Assembly (NCBI GenBank): GCA_944739405.2
Contig: OX123186.2
Coordinates: 92,793,034-92,857,033 of the forward strand
Length of the DNA: 64,000 nucleotides
Direction: 5' to 3'
DNA from: Euclidia mi
Lineage: Eukaryota; Arthropoda; Insecta; Lepidoptera; Erebidae
Below the pieces are notes generated by a model. It searched no databases. It had not been told where the DNA came from and saw only the letters and a list, made by a program, of their open reading frames with translations. The translations under genes and the position numbers were made by a program. Positions 31,336 to 41,210 of the stretch are shown piece by piece (position 1 is the stretch's first letter; every line of letters starts with the position of its first letter).

Positions 31336-31716
31336 ATTAGATAAGAAAGGATACTTTATTTGCCAGGAACACGGAAAGACTATATCCACAATATTTTAAA
31401 AAAATATACTCCTTATTGATGTAATGTAGTGTGAGTTACAGATGGATAAAATGATAGATTTAAAAATTAATAAGTTGAATTTCTTGCAAAAAGCGTGGGC
31501 TACAAAAGTCTACAATACCTTAAAAAGCAGCCACGCATTTTAACGATGAAATAATGTTTTTTTTTATTGTTGTACCTATTATAATTAGTCTATGAGTAGT
31601 ATTAACAATATATTATACAATAAAATAAAACTAATTATGTAACTAAACTATCCTAAACTATAAAAAAGCAAAAGTATGAAAAGAAAAGTAAATAAAATAT
31701 AATAAAAAATTACCAA
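31336..31716. other. AT-rich tail of FW8 and of the adjacent LINE fragment
   Basis: Contains AATAAA at 31619-31624. The part next to 31717 is probably the 3' UTR of the minus-strand LINE fragment. Confidence 0.45.
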
Positions 31717-32450
31717 CTACGACGCGTCAAAAAATTCCTCCGCAACGCTGTCGAGCGGTAGCGTGCCCAGAAGGCTGGCAGCTTTGCCACGTTGGATGGC
31801 AATGCTTATTCTCTCAGCGAGATATAAACCAGCCCTCTGGTCACGGGAAACATCGATCAGCCTTCTGGCGATTTCTTAGTATAATGCGCGTGCACTAGGG
31901 CCCCATGGCCCCAGCGTTTCAACCCCAAACGGCTCAAAAACGTAATTACCAGCCAGGTTTCCGTATTTGCGCCGTTTGAGGGTTTCCGCCGATGCAGCAG
32001 CAGCGCCAGCTGATCCAGCTGTACTTGAAAGATGTGATGGCGCAAGGGTATCGACGCATGTCGCGTCCCACACGAGAGGCCTACCCATCTTCCAAGGTAA
32101 TAACGTCATACCGTCTGGTCTCTTCCCATCGTCGCGTACCAAACCATTAGGTTCCAGATGAGCTGGTACTCCGGCGGTGGCAAGACCTCGACGGAGTATG
32201 TCGTTAATGTGGGCATGTCGGGATATACGCCCTGCACTCCTACTGCACGATAGGCCATGGTGGCCAAGACTGTCGACGGCTTCGCCGCAGTGACAGCGAT
32301 GCGGAGAAACGCAAACAGCTTCCAAGCGCAAGCAAGAAGCGACGCGGAAAGTTGTATCGTCCAACATAATTCCTATGTTGGACGATGGAAGTGCTTGAAG
32401 CCATAACCCCGATTCCCACTCTCCCGCAGCCAAGTAGCCAGTATTTGTTG
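31717..32450 (-). mobile_element. 5'-truncated LINE, C-terminal domain (family as at 63264-63901)
   Basis: The minus-strand frame from 32433 reads WLQALPSSNIGIMLDD, then a Cys/His cluster (HRCHCGE, GHHGLSC), SAGRISRHAHINDILRR, MGRPLVWDATCVDT and FGVETLGPWGPSA. A TAA then interrupts at about 31876. In the same frame it goes on EIARRLIDVSRDQRAG and SLLGTLPLDS to a stop at 31717. This C-terminal region is common in lepidopteran genomes. The second copy at 63264-63901 has a LINE-type target duplication, so I treat it as the end of a non-LTR element polyprotein rather than a host gene. Confidence 0.8.
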
Positions 32451-32837
32451 TACAATTTTGTAATGCTATTTATACATTTTCATATTTTATAGGATATTTT
32501 TTCAATTATTTTATTAATGACAAAGTAATAGCGACGTAAGAATTTATTCAGCAATTAGGACAACATAGCAATATCTAATTTATTATGTCTGTTTATACAT
32601 AGACGTTAAGAATCATAAATACTTTGATAACTAGCTGTTGAATACTTAATTAGGCACTTCTCGTAATGTGTATGACGGGTTTTCGCTGCTTTTGCACCTA
32701 TGTACATTTTTAGGGTTCCGTATCCAACGAGTAAAACGGCACTATTACTCACTTATCCGTTTGTCTGTCTGTAGCCAGGTTGTCTCATGAACCGTGATAG
32801 TCATTTAATATGTTGTATAGCTAGCCAAATATTTACA

Positions 32838-32919
32838 GATGTTATTCTAAATGTTTGATAGCAGCTAAGATGAGTTGTTAAAACATGAACATAATCATGC
32901 ACCACCGGGAAACTACTAG
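32838..32919 (+). pseudogene. FW9: internally deleted FLYWCH exon relic
   Basis: The last 14 codons of a FLYWCH unit are preserved: KHEHNHAPPGNY followed by TAG, almost the same as the end of FW8. Upstream, TTTACAG-AT-GTTATTCTAAAT could be the remains of a VIILN segment and GATGAGTTG those of a DEIV segment. If so, the middle of the domain including both Cys codons is deleted. No function is possible. It lies 1.5 kb after FW8 and probably derives from a duplicate of it. Confidence 0.7.
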
Positions 32920-33193
32920 ATTTGAAAGAACGTAGATATACAGATATTGCAAGTAAAATTGTCCTATGAATTTTCATTTTGTTTATATGAGTCGCAGGGA
33001 ATTTACAAACGCCGTGATATTCTTATTTACCTAGTGACATTATAATTACACAGATTATACTCAATTATACATATTATTACCTACAATTTAACGGGCTAGT
33101 TTCGATGTAATTATAATTTCATTAGAGTGATACAGTGAAATTGTAAGGCAGTGATATTTTTGATAGTAGCACTGATTTAACAAAGCCCTTAGA

Positions 33194-33260
33194 AAAGAAA
33201 ACGGACCAATCAGCGACCGCTCTGATAATCAGAGCGATCGCTGATTGGTCCGTTTTCTTT
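33194..33260. repeat. 67-bp near-perfect palindrome
   Basis: AAAGAAAACGGACCAATCAG at the left is the exact inverse of the right end, and the pairing continues through CGCTCTGAT/ATCAGAGCG almost to the centre. Confidence 0.9.
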
Positions 33261-34200
33261 AGCAACTGTATTAAACATAGAGTTAGGAAATAAGAGACAG
33301 GTTTATGAAAACCAGTTTTTAAATTTTGTTACTAGGTACCAACTATGTATAGCTATGTTTTTAAGCTAAGTTGAGCTCTTATTTTTAGATATAGGATCAC
33401 AAGAAAACCTAAAATAACCTATTAAGTTGCTCGAGGGGACGAGATTATTTTCATAAATAAATATAACGCGATTTTCGAAATGATGATCGGCATCAGTTTT
33501 AGATAGAAGATTTCTTATAATATCACTTATGCGAACCTAAATTTATTATAATATCACTATTGCGGCCACAGAACCAGTCGTTATTGACAATAATTTGTGT
33601 AATTATAATGTCACTAGTGAAATTATACTATCACGTTGTTGACTAAATCTCTGCGACATACATACATTTTATGTACAATTTTATTTGTGAATCGAATGTA
33701 TATTATGCGTCCAAAAACGCATATTTTTACAATATATATGTGTGTGAATACATTTTTCAATTTAGTTAGCTAATAATTTAACAATGGATGAAGTAGCCGT
33801 CAGGCCTACCCTTATAACTGCTCCATCTCTGAGACTCTTGCTCTTAACATCTTTAGATACAGTCTTCAGATATTGTATAATTTGCATCAATACAACCAAT
33901 TGGTTTGTATAAGATTTTCGCGGAGCTCCCGCTTTATCTAGGTTGTATAAACGGCAGCAATTTGACGCCTTTTACATAAAAATAGTGAAATACAAACTGA
34001 ATTTTACGTATTAGTATAGATTTAGATAAACATGTGTGATTTATATTTATTTATAATCTTTATAGTGTAAAAATTCACGAAATTTTGTCGTCAAAGCGAT
34101 GAAAATGAACTTTAGAGTCTATGAACTAGAATTAAAGAAGATAGTCTTAGATCGCTTTTCGTCTAGTAACGTTTATCGTAATATTGCGTGCCATATTAGG
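33261..34200. other. AT-rich spacer, nothing recognised
   Basis: No FLYWCH motif or ORF seen; only short scattered TATAATATCAC repeats near 33520-33620. Confidence 0.5.
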
Positions 34201-34345
34201 TGCTACTAAGTCCGAAGGGAGACAACACTTTGTGTGATTCTTAAATTGTTGTCTGTAGTCTGGTTGTAAATTGTGTATGTTGGTTGTATTTTTGCAAAGT
34301 CCTTTGCGACACAGAATTCGTTATGAGTGCGGGAGTTGTCTTCTT
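34201..34345 (+). mobile_element. SINE 3' fragment (family C)
   Basis: Words GAGACAACA, TTGTGTGATTCTTAAATTG, TATGTTGGTTGTATTTTTG and GTGCGGGAGTTG are shared, in inverse orientation, with the copy at about 55676-55875. Confidence 0.6.
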
Positions 34346-34524
34346 AAATAAAATTATAGAAAGAGAAAACAACTACGCTCAACTGACTAAACCATATATA
34401 AACAATAACTTCACTAGATACTGATGTTTACGTTACGCAATACAATAAAATGTTTAGGCAGGCCAATTCTTATAGTAATGTATTAAAATGTATTGTTGAA
34501 AAAAAATGCGTATGAAGTGGTTAC

Positions 34525-34562
34525 TTTTAGAAGCGAAGGCCGTGTGGCCTTCGCTTCTAAAA
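34525..34562. repeat. perfect 17-bp hairpin
   Basis: TTTTAGAAGCGAAGGCC and its exact inverse around GTGT, GC-richer than the flanks. Confidence 0.9.
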
Positions 34563-35274
34563 ATGCACCGAGTAAGCTTTTAAGTCAATATTTTTGTAGT
34601 ATTTATAAAATTGATCGTTAAGTATAGGTAATAAGAATAGTTCTCTAAGTATACTATAGTAAAAGAGACGAAAGACAAAGGACTAATTATTTATTTTACA
34701 TTGTAGACCGTTTTAGGCCGACCTCACATTGGGCGCTCACTCTTGCCTAATATGAGAGAGGACTTAGTAATCAAATGCAAATCACTAAGCCAAACATTTT
34801 ATCTAACTGATATTAGTGTATAAGGTATACGTTGAAAAATCAGTAGGCAATAAATAATCAAAATACCTGCTTTTTGTCTGCTGTATTTTTTATAAATATC
34901 CCATTTCCTATCCTTTTAATAAAAATTTACCAAAGCAGTGGACGACGACAGGACTACATGTAAGTAATGATGACTCATAATATTAGCTGTATAGCGAATC
35001 AAAAATGCATGTTATACTTAAGGTGCCCTATGGCTTCTGCATGACACGGCCTATTAAAACGTCTCAGACCCTCCAATGGCATGTCACTGAGCTCGATTGG
35101 CGGGTGACAAGTAATCTCAAACCAAAATGTTCCTTGCATTCATATAAAACACTTCTATGTTCGACAAAAATGTTATATAATTTGTGATTGTTGTTACCTC
35201 ATTAACACAATGGTTACCTTCCAATCATTGGTTCATTTGCTTTTTAAATAACGGTTTACTTTAGCTTTTTCTAG
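34563..35274. other. spacer before FW10, nothing recognised
   Basis: An open stretch at 35005-35187 has no domain. It ends in TTTAGCTTTTTCTAG, the FW10 acceptor. Confidence 0.5.
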
Positions 35275-35525
35275 AACCACTCTTCGCAAATACCTCTAGA
35301 GGTGCCCGCGTTATCATTTTAAACGGCTACAAGTTCTTCAAGCACATCAAGAAAGGCTACATATTGAGATGGTACTGCAGCGAGCAACCGAGCGGCTGCA
35401 AAGCAGTGCTTTATACCATAGAGGATCAGATCGTTTCTGTGAAGGATATCCACAACCATCCTCCACCGCCAAACCTTCATTTAAAATCACACAATCATGG
35501 CACATTTGGTTTATACATAAACTAA
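35275..35525 (+). CDS. mod(mdg4): FW10: alternative 3'-terminal FLYWCH exon (intact, long tail)
   Basis: Acceptor GCTTTTTCTAG, split-codon AA, then 82 codons to TAA, the longest of the intact units. The order is PLFANTSRGARVIILNGYKF, FKHIKK, LRWYC (first zinc Cys), SGCKAVLYTIEDQ (second Cys) and KDIHNHPPPP (His pair). A 15-20 residue tail follows that contains a second HNH (SHNHGTFG) not present in siblings. The domain has no internal ATG, so it can only be a spliced exon. An ATTAAA variant poly(A) signal lies 37 bases after the stop. Confidence 0.9.
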
Positions 35526-36222
35526 AGAGAGTTGACTTTTGAAAATAATTTTACTTTCCTAATTAAATACATTTATTTTAAATTTCATCCTTTCTGAAAC
35601 AAGTGTGTTTTTACCAAATTGTACGTAACAACTAAATTTTACTATTGGAATTAGCCCTCTAGCCTTCTATGGATTACTAATGGATTAACGTTTTAAAAGA
35701 GTGTATATTTTCTTGGCTCCTGTCTTTGCATGCATACATATTTAAATTACATCAATGGATACGTACCTAGGTAGCTATCCAGAATATTCATATCTTGTAT
35801 CTCTCAGTTGCACACTTTGCTTCAGTGTTACTCATTCTCTTGTCAAATATGTATCTCTAGTAGCCGAATCCAGGGACAGATCAAATATTTAAAACCGGCA
35901 ATGTAGTTGATATATCAATTAAAGAGAAATAACATTTAAAAATACAGACATTCCATACGAAACAAAACAGCTGACCTAAATTCTTAGCGCCTTCAAAGTT
36001 TTGTTCTTGTTTTAGTTGATTTTCATTACTTTTGTTCAATTGTTTTGTTTTTACTGGCACTTGTGTAATCCTAAAATAATAGATATTACTGTACTAAATT
36101 TCATGCATATCTGTGTAGTAACATAATAGCCGAACACTGAAAATGTTACTTATCTTAAAAAAATATGTAATTATGCTGTTGATGTGCTTAATATAAATAA
36201 ATAAATAATTATCATCTTCCAG
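35526..36222. other. spacer, nothing recognised
   Basis: AT-rich 3' flank of FW10 and upstream flank of FW11; no element recognised. Confidence 0.5.
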
Positions 36223-36431
36223 GAGCAATGTTCGCGGAGACTTCGAGAGGAGTTCGCGTGATTCTTCTAAGCGGCTATAAATTTCGCAAACATAGATCGC
36301 AAGGAAGCAAAGTGCGATGGTACTGCTATCACCATGACAGGGGGTGCAAGGCCGTGATCTTCACAATTGAAGATAGGATCGTAGTAATCAAAGATGAGCA
36401 CAATCATTCTCCTGCTAGAAATTACAGTTAA
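36223..36431 (+). CDS. mod(mdg4): FW11: alternative 3'-terminal FLYWCH exon (intact)
   Basis: Acceptor ATCATCTTCCAG, split-codon GA, then 68 codons to TAA. It has AETSRGVRVILLSGYKFRKH, then VRWYC (first zinc Cys), RGCKAVIFTIEDR (second Cys) and KDEHNHSPA (His pair), a complete finger. The first ATG lies at the third exon codon, but its context is the conserved hydrophobic start of the domain (AMFAETSRG matches PTFVHTARG). It is therefore not a real initiation site. Only 40 bases after the stop an inverted-repeat element begins, so the 3' UTR is largely transposon-derived. Confidence 0.92.
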
Positions 36432-36471
36432 AATTTGGTTGCAAATTACGGTTGACGGATTGTCTAAGGGC

Positions 36472-36728
36472 GGTTTCAGATTAGCGTATTTTCTGCGCGT
36501 ATGCGGTCGCTTCAGCTTACGCACTTACACGCGCGCTACATTACGCGCTTCAAAAACCGGATTCGTCGACATCTTGTCAACGTCAACATGGATTCTGACC
36601 GCTTGCGCTTATACGAGCTTTGAAGCGCGTCAACTCTCGTACGAGTTGTGCGTGTGCGCACATATATGCGCCTACACGCGCTTTAAAAAACGAGCTTATA
36701 CGCACGTATAAAACGCTAATCTGAAACC
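36472..36728. mobile_element. MITE with 16-bp terminal inverted repeats
   Basis: GGTTTCAGATTAGCGT (36472-36487) is the exact inverse of 36713-36728. The interior is rich in GCGC/TACGCGC words (TACACGCGCTTTAAAAA and its inverse-like partners) and GC-richer than the surroundings. The reading frames in it are not coding. Confidence 0.85.
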
Positions 36729-36769
36729 AGATTTCTCTTAAACTATATTAGTTTTAGAGAAATCTGATT
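36728..36769. repeat. hairpin, 17-18 bp arms
   Basis: CAGATTTCTCTTAAACTA pairs with TAGTTTTAGAGAAATCTG with one mismatch, immediately after the MITE. Confidence 0.8.
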
Positions 36770-36775
36770 GACATT

Positions 36776-36814
36776 GCGATAAAATCCGTAAAAACGGTTT
36801 ACGGATTTTATCGC
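36776..36814. repeat. perfect 17-bp hairpin, related to the 7938-8164 MITE ends
   Basis: GCGATAAAATCCGTAAA, five-base loop, exact inverse. The arm resembles the TIR words of the element at 7938-8164. Confidence 0.9.
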
Positions 36815-36924
36815 GATTTTTTTAGCTTGATTTCAATGTGCAACATTCGCGTTAACCCAAGAAAATACTATGTTAACATTTGGTTTCTAAAATCTGACTG
36901 CCACTATCCAGTTTTTACTTATTT

Positions 36925-37175
36925 TTTTATAAGCTCACGCCTGTATACCCGAAAGGGTAGGCAGAGGTGTAATATTACACCCACATTTCGCCTTGAATTT
37001 TTAGTTCCCACGTAATAGGGGGCGAGCCTATTGCCGTACCGGGCACATTACCAGACTCCGTGCTGCTACTGAAAATTTCCTAACGGAAAAACCCAATAAC
37101 ACTTTGCCCGACCCGGGAATCAAACCCGAGACCTCCCAATCCCACGCGCACTTTTATGCCACGAGACCAACAAGA
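36925..37175 (-). mobile_element. SINE (family A), near full length
   Basis: On the minus strand it has a tRNA-like head (GTTGGTCTCGTGGCATAAAA, then GGTTTGATTCCCGGGTCGGG). Then come GTTATTGGGTTTTTCCGTTA, CAGTAGCAGCACGGAGTCTG, GCAATAGGCTCG, GTAATATTACACCTCTGCC, and the end AGGCGTGAGC. It serves as the reference copy for the truncated members in FW4 and FW12. Confidence 0.85.
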
Positions 37176-37938
37176 ATTTATGCATCCACATTGATAATTA
37201 ATTTATAATATTGCATCATCGTGCCTTTGATAAATATTTCACAATAGAACTTTCATGAATATTTTTTTATTTTCTGTTACACTTATATATAACTTTTTAA
37301 ACAACTTTCTAATAAAGCCTAAAATTTAATGATCTTTGTCAGATACAACCAAATTTTATTTCCAACATTTATTACTAAGGGTAACGTTTAAAAAACTAAG
37401 TAATGTTTTTGATTTGTCCCACCTATTTTCTCATTGCGCACCACCTTTGTAGCCAGAGAACAGTAAAACTTTCAAAGAAAATTGATATTATCAGCAGTTT
37501 TTTGAGAATATAGGAGGTTTTTAAAAGCCGAATATAATATAACTTTGTTATGAACACCAACTCTATGAAAAACAAAATTATATTTGCTGGCATAAAACGA
37601 TGTTGGTATTTTTGATAGGTTGATGAAGTAACGGATGCGTTACGCGAATAATTTTATCATCATCAGCCTTATTAATAAGCTGTTCCACTTCAGTGTACAG
37701 GATTTTATTACTATGAGAAGGGTAAGGGCAGCGTAGTGGACGGTTGACTATGCACCGTCCACTACGCTGACCAAGTGCAGGCTGGCAGGCTTCACAGTCA
37801 TGTCTTTTGAGAACATTACGAGAAACTTGGAGACAGTCAGGTTTCCTAACGATGTTCTTCAGCGTTTAAAAAGCGCTAATTATTAACAATTAAGATCATG
37901 ATACGTTAAATATTATAATACAGCTTCTTATCTTTCAG
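37176..37938. other. spacer with SINE-like fragment and inverted repeat
   Basis: About 37650-37870 is an old short repeat shared with 11500-11720. Within it CAGCGTAGTGGACGG (37729-37743) is the exact inverse of 37755-37769. The remainder is AT-rich with nothing recognised. Confidence 0.55.
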
Positions 37939-38383
37939 GGCCTATTTTCGTACAGAATTCTAGAGGTGCACGCGTATTAATTTGAAATGCCAATAAAGGG
38001 TGCATAGGGTTCCCACCAAGTACTTAGGGTCCCAAGCCAACCTCACCTGCAAGTGGTGCACCTGCCGATCAACGGACGAGGCTCTGGCAAACAAAATATC
38101 CCGATAAGCGGCAATAGGCTCGCCACCTATTACGTGGGATCAAAACACTGGCGAAAAGTGGGCGTTTAATATGCCTCTACCTACCCCTTCGGGGAAACAG
38201 GCGTGAGTCTATGTATGTATGTATGCCAATAAATTCTTCAAGCACATGCAGTTTGGACTAAAAGTACGGTGGTACTGCACTCATCACAAGAAAGGCTGTA
38301 GGGCTGTGATTTTCACATGCGACGATCAGTTAATCAATGTCAAAAACAATCATAATCATTATGCTCCAGGGCATTTCGACTGA
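37939..38383 (+). pseudogene. FW12: FLYWCH exon split by a SINE
   Basis: The first half (acceptor TATCTTTCAG, split-codon GG, PIFVQNSRGARVLI) runs to about 37986. The second half resumes at 38234 with FFKH, LKVRWYC (first zinc Cys), KGCRAVIF (second Cys), NNHNHYAPG (His pair) and TGA at 38381. The two halves are separated by a 225-bp SINE flanked by the direct repeat ATGCCAATAAA (37987-37997 and 38223-38233). An in-frame TGA occurs just before the insertion point (37984-37986). With the SINE and one repeat removed, the two halves are in the same frame, so the TGA is a separate lesion. It is the sister of FW13 (shared GARVLI and N-KFFKH). Confidence 0.9.
37998..38222 (+). mobile_element. SINE-like insertion in FW12 with 11-bp target duplication
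   Basis: Bracketed by ATGCCAATAAA on both sides. The 3' half (GCGGCAATAGGCTCGCC, CTACCCCTTCGGGGAAACAG, GGCGTGAGTC and a TATG repeat) is family A. The 5' half (GGGTGCATAGGGTTCCCACC, ACCTGCCGATCAACGGACGA) differs from the other copies, so it may be a composite SINE. Confidence 0.9.
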
Positions 38384-39370
38384 CTTTTCCAGAAGCTGAC
38401 TTTTCCAGAAGCCTGATGAGAATATATTTATTCGTTTTATAAGCCGATTTCAAGAAAGCTTCCTTCTTTTTCACTTCTTTTGATGCAGGTGTGTATCTCG
38501 ACTACTCAAAGACGCCTAAACCGATTTTTTAATTCTTTTGTTATTTAACGCGGTAAATATGTATATTTCTCAGTTGCTCCCATTGTCATGAATGACGACA
38601 TCTTAGAATATCTTGTTTTAAAAGCATACCTGTTCAGAGTTGGTTACTATTAATTGTCCCTTATACATTTAAAAGGTCCATTGAACCTTATTTTGAAGTC
38701 TGTTAGTGCAGCTTTACTGAGTATATGTACATTTTTATCAGTATTTTGTCTAGTGTAATATGTTGACGACTTATGTATTAACAAAGAATGTTAAATTATT
38801 GTAATATAAGCATGGCTTGTATATTTTTGTAACTATGACTATAAAATTAAATACTGTATGTTGCTTAAATGCTTTCGCCATTATGCTTTACTTTTGTGTC
38901 CTATTTTTTATATTTTTATTACAGAACCTTTAAAAAGACAGATATTCGTTTTATTTCAATGTTTAGCCAGGTTTTCAAAGTGTATGTTTAATTTTTCGTC
39001 ACTTTAATTAATGAATATTATCTTTTTGGTATTTTAAATAGGTATTTATCACTGATAGTTGTTTGAAATAGTTTTGTTTTCGTTTGGATGAAAATAACTT
39101 TTTTATTTTGTAAAACTATACCTTTAAGTATAATACAATAAAATTTATATAAATAATACAATAACAAGTTATGTCCTATTTCAAAAATCATTTTGTAAAC
39201 TTTCCACTTTAATTTGCTTTAATTGTACGTTTTATCCTTTTTAACTTTTCTCTTCTGTTTGTTTGAAAGGATCCATGTATTAGATCACATCATTAGCTTT
39301 TGTATTTTGCCTTCCTATCAACTTATCTCCAATAAAAATATTAAAAATATTAAAAGCATCAAATTTTCAG
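38384..39370. other. AT-rich spacer, nothing recognised
   Basis: FW12 3' flank and FW13 upstream region. No ORF or repeat recognised. Confidence 0.5.
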
Positions 39371-39579
39371 AGCCTACTTTTGTACATACTTCTAGAGGAG
39401 CTCGCGTACTAATTTTGAAAGGCAACAAATTTTTCAAGCACAAAACTCGGGGGTTGAAAGTAAGTTGGTATTGCAGTCAACATACCAGTGGCTGCAAAGC
39501 TGTTATCTTCACTGTTGAAGACCAGGTGCTCATTATCAAAGACAATCACAACCATCCACCTTCGGGGAATTGTTTATGA
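39371..39579 (+). CDS. mod(mdg4): FW13: alternative 3'-terminal FLYWCH exon (intact)
   Basis: Acceptor CATCAAATTTTCAG, split-codon AG, then 68 codons to TGA. It reads PTFVHTSRGARVLILKGNKF, FKHKTRG, VSWYC (first zinc Cys; Ser where siblings have Arg before Trp), SGCKAVIFTVEDQ (second Cys) and KDNHNHPPSG (His pair). All ligands are kept. A longer open frame from 39223 translates intron sequence and is not likely to be used. A poly(A) signal follows 76 bases after the stop. It is a tandem partner of the SINE-broken FW12 1 kb upstream. Confidence 0.92.
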
Positions 39580-39654
39580 AAACTACTCTCTTCAGACTGA
39601 TGCGAAATTCTTTAGTTTTATATGATCAGTATTTTCAGTTGTATATAATACATA

Positions 39655-39660
39655 AATAAA
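39655..39660 (+). terminator. poly(A) signal AATAAA for FW13
   Basis: Canonical hexamer 76 bases after the FW13 stop. Confidence 0.6.
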
Positions 39661-40108
39661 TATTGCTTGTTAATAATAATAATGTAGCTTACAAAATGAC
39701 TGTATTTTTAGTTGTATTTTTGTAGAATTTTCAAATAGAAACATTTGCTGCTTTTACCGTATTTTGAAATTCCTTACCTGATTCTCCTCTCAATCAAAAT
39801 AAATATTAGTCTATACCCGCAGTTGAGCTTGATTTTGGAGAGAGGTGTAAATCGTCTTATGGTTTACTCAATTATCCCGGAATTTCCCATGGAAGACAAT
39901 TTTAGTGATGTTGCTTGCTGTTATAAGACAGTAGAAATAAGTCAGTGAGCTCATGGTACCATAAATCTGGTGAAACCGGTGCTAGTATAAGAACCGTTAG
40001 TTTATAAAAAAAATCCTTGTTCTTCAAATATAACGGGCATACAAGAAAAGATGAGCAGAAATTATTACCCAGATTACCATTCTCATTTCTGTATTTTTTC
40101 TTCCCCAG
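39661..40108. other. spacer before FW14, nothing recognised
   Basis: AT-rich. It ends in ATTTTTTCTTCCCCAG, a strong acceptor. Confidence 0.5.
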
Positions 40109-40317
40109 GACCGATTTTTACTCACACAGCTAGAGGTGCCCTGGTAATTGTTCTTAATGGATATAAATTCTTCAAGCATGTCGTCAAAGGGCTTAAAGTA
40201 AGATGGTTCTGTAGTGGTCAACCTGAGGGATGTAAGGCAGTGTTATATACTGTGGAAAATGAAATAGTTTCTGCGAAACATGAACACAACCATCCGCCAG
40301 CGAAAAATATACATTAA
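40109..40317 (+). CDS. mod(mdg4): FW14: alternative 3'-terminal FLYWCH exon (intact)
   Basis: Acceptor TTTTTTCTTCCCCAG, split-codon GA, then 68 codons to TAA. The unit reads PIFTHTARGALVIVLNGYKF, FKHVVKG, VRWFC (first zinc Cys), EGCKAVLYTVENE (second Cys) and KHEHNHPPAK (His pair). It is only about 530 bases after FW13, one of the closest pairs of intact units, which leaves little room for a private promoter. A poly(A) signal lies 117 bases downstream, before the piggyBac relic begins. Confidence 0.93.
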
Positions 40318-40433
40318 ACATATTTGTTATTTTGTTTTTTTTCTACACTGTAGACATGTGACACCAAATTATTCGTCAAGACTTTTCAGTATACAATTTG
40401 TAGTGAGTTTTCTTTTGTGTAGAAATAAACTTG

Positions 40434-40439
40434 TGTGGT
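40434..40439 (+). terminator. poly(A) signal AATAAA for FW14
   Basis: Canonical hexamer 117 bases after the FW14 stop. Confidence 0.6.
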
Positions 40440-40622
40440 CTACTTTGTTTTCTGTTTATTTGTCCTATACTGAACCAATATTAAATTATCTTACAATTTA
40501 TTTAATTAAAAACTACCCATTAACACCTTCATTGTCAATCACACGATATCGCGTGTACCGGCCCGTTTCAAGATGGCAGTTCACGCGATATTGCGTGGCC
40601 AGTGCAAACAAGTTTCTAGGCG

Positions 40623-40949
40623 TTGCATTTAAGCGGCCATAATGTGCCACAAAATGCAAAAAAGCGTCTAAAAACTACGGTATTAGAAGAATTGTTACTA
40701 GAGTCGGACGACGACACTTTTGCAGGGAGTGATATTGATGATAATGATTACAGTTTTGGGGACAGTGAAAGTGACTCGGAATCTGAAGAAGAGGAAGTTT
40801 TACCGCCACCTTCAACACCGGTGCTACCGCCGAGCCAGCCGTTGTGCTCAGCTTCTACGACAAGTTGGACTACCGACTTCAGTTCGATAAGAGATATACC
40901 ATTTACACGAATAAATGCATTACTTGTGCCAGCGTCAAATAAAAAATAA
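40623..40949 (+). pseudogene. piggyBac transposase relic, acidic N-terminal part
   Basis: About 108 open codons with a dense run of Asp, Glu and Ser (LLLESDDDTFAGSDIDD, then SESEEEEVLPPPST). This is the usual variable acidic leader of piggyBac-family transposases. It ends at a stop before the catalytic domain, which continues as a separate piece at 40968. No ATG opens this frame. Confidence 0.7.
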
Positions 40950-40967
40950 AAAAATCTAGGTATTATT

Positions 40968-41210
40968 TTGATTTATTTCTCAATAAAAGCTACTTACAAA
41001 AAATCTTTGAATGCTCGAACTTTATCCCATCAGGCACAGTCCCGTATTTCGAAGTGGAAACCTCTTACTGTACAAGAATTCAAGATTTTTATTGGGCTAT
41101 TATTACATACTGGCACATCTAAAAGTTCACCGTTAATAAAAAAAAAAACAGTTATCGCTCAATACATGTCGAGATTTTTAACTCATACTAAGGTGCCTTC
41201 ATTTTGGTGA
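40968..41210 (+). pseudogene. piggyBac transposase relic, start of DDE domain
   Basis: Reads LSHQAQSRISKWKPLTVQEF, then IFIGLLLHTGTSKSSPL, matching the beginning of the piggyBac transposase core (the W-x-x-(L/V)-T-x-x-E and IGLLL-G motifs). The frame stops before any catalytic aspartate. Confidence 0.75.

Noticed and set aside
31123..31389. Minus-strand open frames overlapping FLYWCH units (also 36267-36524, 43738-44043, 47993-48184)
   Set aside because: They are antisense shadows of the coding exons; they have no domain of their own.
31876..32433. 185-codon minus-strand frame as a host gene
   Set aside because: It matches the second copy at 63264-63901, which has a LINE-type target duplication, and it is cut by a stop within the conserved region.
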